A stretch of 9,022 bases of DNA from Burkholderiales bacterium (lineage in GTDB: Bacteria; Pseudomonadota; Gammaproteobacteria; Burkholderiales; Casimicrobiaceae), in NCBI GenBank assembly GCA_025935435.1, contig JAICVH010000066.1, positions 1 to 9,022 of the forward strand. Reading direction: 5' to 3'. The notes beneath the pieces were generated by a model that saw only the letters and a program-made list of their open reading frames with translations, did no database searches and was not told the origin of the DNA. Positions 6,626 to 9,022 of the stretch are shown piece by piece. Position numbers and translations under genes: made by a program. How positions within the stretch are numbered: the stretch's first letter is position 1; every line of letters begins with the position of its first letter.

Positions 6626-9012
6626 AATCGATACCGATGCGCAGGCGTAGCGCAACGTCGCCGCGTACGCGCGGTGCCGCACCCGTGCGCGACGAGTCGG
6701 CGCCGACCTGCGACGCGATCCTTCGCGCACTCGCCGACGCGGGCGTGCCGCTCGCGCCCGCTGAAGTCGCCGCGCGCCTCGCGATCACGCGTCGCGACCA
6801 GCACCTGTTCGATGCATGCGTTGCGACGCTCGAGCGGGACGGCAAGCTGCTCGTCAATCGCAAGGGCGCGCTTTGCATCGTTGCGAAGCTCGACCTCGTC
6901 ACCGGCCGCGTTCAGGGACATCCGGATGGCTACGGTTTCCTCGTTCCCGACGACGGCGGAGACGATCTGTTCCTGTCACCGCGCGAAATGCACAAGGCGC
7001 TTCACGGCGACCGCGTCACCGGCAAGCGCATCGGCTACGACCGCCGCGGACGTCCCGAGGGAAAGATCGTCGACGTCCTGGAACGCGCGAATCGCGACAT
7101 CGTCGGCCGCATTCACGAGGAACGCGGCGTGTGGTTCGTCGAAGCGGAAAATCGACGGATCAATCAGGACCTGATGATCCCGGCCGACGCGCGTGGTGGC
7201 GCGCAGCCGGGGCAGGTGGTCGTCGTTGAAATCATTCAGCCGCCGAGCGAACACGGCGAGGCCGTGGCTCGCGTGAAGGAGGTGCTCGGCAGTGCGACCG
7301 ACCCCGGAATCGAGATCGAGATCGCGCTTCGCAAGCACGCGCTGCCGTTCGAATGGAGCGCCGCGGCGATGCGGCAGGCGAGACGCTTGCCGCCCGAAAT
7401 TCGCCCGGCAGACCGCAAGGACCGCACAGACCTCACCCACCTGCCGCTGGTGACGATCGACGGCGAAAACGCGCGCGATTTCGATGACGCCGTCTACTGC
7501 GAAGCGGACGGCCGCGGCTTCCGGCTGGTCGTCGCGATCGCCGACGTGTCGCATTACGTGCGCGACGGGGATGCGCTCGACGCGGACGCGCGCGAACGCG
7601 GCACGTCGGTGTACTTTCCGCGGCGGGTGATACCGATGCTCCCCGAAGCGTTGTCGAACGAGCTGTGCTCGCTCAAACCGGACGTCGACCGGCTGTGCAT
7701 GGCGTGCGACATGCGGATCGACGCGCGCGGAACGATACGGTCGTATGCATTCTATCCGGCGGTAATGCACTCGCGTGCGCGACTCACGTACACGCAGGTT
7801 CATCAGTGGCTGACCGAGGGCAGCGGCGCACGCAGCGAACCTGCGCGGTCGCTGCTGCCGCATCTGTCGCAGCTGTACACGCTGTACAAGGTGCTCTTCG
7901 CCGCGCGCGAACGGCGGGGCGCGATCGATTTCGATACGGCCGAACTCGCGCTGCAGTTCGACGAGCACGGAAAGATCGTGCGCATCGTGCCCTCGCCGCG
8001 CAATGATGCACACCGGCTGATCGAGGAATCCATGCTCGCGGCGAACGTATGCGCGGCCAACTTCCTGACCGAGCATGAGCAGCCCGCGCTCTACCGCGTA
8101 CACGAAGCGCCGCCGCCCGACAAGCTGTCCGCGTTGCGCGAATTCCTCGCCGGCTCCGCATTGACGCTGACCGGCGGCGACGAGCCGACGGCGATGGACT
8201 ACGCAGCGTTGATCGACCGCATCCGCGATCGGCCCGATTTCGCGCTGCTGCAAACGGTGTTGCTGCGGTCGCTGTCGCAGGCGCAGTACAGCCCGGCCAA
8301 TGTCGGCCACTTCGGGCTCGCTTACGACGCTTACGCACATTTCACGTCGCCGATCCGCCGCTATCCCGATCTGCTCGTGCACCGCGCGATCAAGGCGGTG
8401 CTCGCCAACAAGCGCTACACGCCGAAGGACAATTCGTGGGAGGCGCTCGGCCTGCATTGTTCGATGACCGAGCGTCGCGCGGACGATGCGTCTCGGGACG
8501 TGCTGCAATGGCTCAAATGCCACTACATGCAGGACCGTGTCGGCGAAACGTTCACAGGGACAATCAGCGGCGTCGCAAGCTTTGGCATTTTCGTCACGCT
8601 GGACGGCCTCGACATCGACGGCCTCGTCCATGTCACCGAGCTGCCGCGCGATTACTTCCACTTCGATGCTGTCCGGCACGCGCTGATCGGTGAACGCACC
8701 GGGCGCGTGTTTCAGCTGGCCGGGCGCGTGAGCGTCAAGGTTGCACGCGTGGATCTGGAGCGCGCGAAAATCGATTTCACCCTGGATGAAGAGGCCGCGG
8801 GCGCCGAATCACACCCGGTCGCGCCGCGCCGCCCTGCTATCGCCGAGCCGCTCGCGCGCGGAGATCGCGCGCCTGCCGCGAAGCCGCTCCGGCCCGGTGG
8901 TCGCACCGGGACCGCGGAGTCCACGCGCGCGAAACGACCACGCGCCGCGACGCGCACGCGCGATCAGGACGATCGTCGGGGAGGTCGCGCCCGCAAGTTG
9001 CGTCGCGCGTGA
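6619..9012 (+). CDS. rnr: Ribonuclease R (RNase II/RNB family 3'-5' exoribonuclease)
   Basis: RNase R degrades structured RNA from the 3' end; it acts in rRNA quality control, mRNA decay and trans-translation. Domains in order, using TTG 6619 numbering: a winged-helix region (about 28-85); a first cold-shock OB fold with GRVQGHPDGYGF at 96-107; a second OB fold from about 161; the RNB catalytic domain (about 250-600); an S1 domain (about 641-722); and a basic tail (723-797). The catalytic aspartates are present in DGENARDFDDA as Asp281, Asp287, Asp289 and Asp290, matching the E. coli cluster at 272-281. TSPIRRYPDLL is at 576-586. The tail is rich in Arg (17) with only 3 Lys. The start is uncertain: TTG 6619 gives MSKS, the alternative is ATG 6637, and neither has a Shine-Dalgarno. 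An in-frame stop at 6601 rules out a start much further upstream. It lacks an internal Burkholderia insertion before ALGLHCS. Confidence 0.96.
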   Translation: MSKSIPMRRRSATSPRTRGAAPVRDESAPTCDAILRALADAGVPLAPAEVAARLAITRRDQHLFDACVATLERDGKLLVNRKGALCIVAKLDLVTGRVQGHPDGYGFLVPDDGGDDLFLSPREMHKALHGDRVTGKRIGYDRRGRPEGKIVDVLERANRDIVGRIHEERGVWFVEAENRRINQDLMIPADARGGAQPGQVVVVEIIQPPSEHGEAVARVKEVLGSATDPGIEIEIALRKHALPFEWSAAAMRQARRLPPEIRPADRKDRTDLTHLPLVTIDGENARDFDDAVYCEADGRGFRLVVAIADVSHYVRDGDALDADARERGTSVYFPRRVIPMLPEALSNELCSLKPDVDRLCMACDMRIDARGTIRSYAFYPAVMHSRARLTYTQVHQWLTEGSGARSEPARSLLPHLSQLYTLYKVLFAARERRGAIDFDTAELALQFDEHGKIVRIVPSPRNDAHRLIEESMLAANVCAANFLTEHEQPALYRVHEAPPPDKLSALREFLAGSALTLTGGDEPTAMDYAALIDRIRDRPDFALLQTVLLRSLSQAQYSPANVGHFGLAYDAYAHFTSPIRRYPDLLVHRAIKAVLANKRYTPKDNSWEALGLHCSMTERRADDASRDVLQWLKCHYMQDRVGETFTGTISGVASFGIFVTLDGLDIDGLVHVTELPRDYFHFDAVRHALIGERTGRVFQLAGRVSVKVARVDLERAKIDFTLDEEAAGAESHPVAPRRPAIAEPLARGDRAPAAKPLRPGGRTGTAESTRAKRPRAATRTRDQDDRRGGRARKLRRA

Positions 9013-9022
9013 GACCTGCGGC

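Noticed and set aside
6976..8679. 567-codon open frame on the minus strand inside rnr
   Set aside because: It is a shadow of the rnr codons: the opposite strand of a G+C-rich gene lacks stops. Its translation is His/Arg/Val-rich with no recognisable domain, while the + strand frame carries every RNase R motif.

Overview
This is a high-G+C window that reads almost entirely on the + strand and is densely packed with housekeeping genes. The order is hflX - hflK - hflC - DUF2065 (yjeT-like) - hisZ - purA - phosphoribosyltransferase - [tRNA-Leu on the minus strand] - rnr. E. coli has the same backbone (hflX-hflK-hflC-yjeT-purA-nsrR-rnr). The insertion of hisZ before purA, and of a COG2236-type phosphoribosyltransferase plus tRNA-Leu between purA and rnr, is the arrangement I know from Betaproteobacteria such as Burkholderiales. 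Codon use (strong G/C at third positions) and the protein sequences fit that group. HisZ, PurA and RNase R are shorter or differently gapped than the Burkholderia proteins as I remember them. I therefore place the source as a betaproteobacterium, probably Burkholderiales, but not confidently in Burkholderia itself.

Layout. Bases 1-94 are upstream sequence with no confident gene. From 98 to 3603 comes the Hfl block: the ribosome-associated GTPase HflX, the two membrane band-7 proteins HflK and HflC that control FtsH, and a two-helix inner-membrane DUF2065 protein. From 3646 to 6481 comes a nucleotide and histidine block: HisZ (regulatory subunit of short-form ATP phosphoribosyltransferase), PurA (adenylosuccinate synthetase) and a PRPP-binding phosphoribosyltransferase. 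Then comes a complete tRNA-Leu(CAG) on the minus strand with a strong, near-consensus sigma-70 promoter. Last is rnr (RNase R) with a complete domain set. There is no gap over 300 bases without a gene; the largest is the tRNA-bearing stretch 6482-6618.

How the genes may work together. Spacings of 8-60 bases along the + strand suggest one or a few polycistronic transcripts with translational coupling, since most starts lack a good Shine-Dalgarno. The middle three genes all touch purine nucleotides or PRPP: HisZ-HisG consumes ATP and PRPP, PurA commits IMP to AMP, and the phosphoribosyltransferase probably recycles purine bases. The Hfl and RNase R genes belong to protein and RNA quality control.

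I found no mobile element, CRISPR array, phage gene or evident novel system. The points most worth a second look are the tRNA promoter that overlaps the 5' end of rnr, a strong hairpin inside the end of the phosphoribosyltransferase gene facing the tRNA 3' end, and the C-terminally short HisZ.
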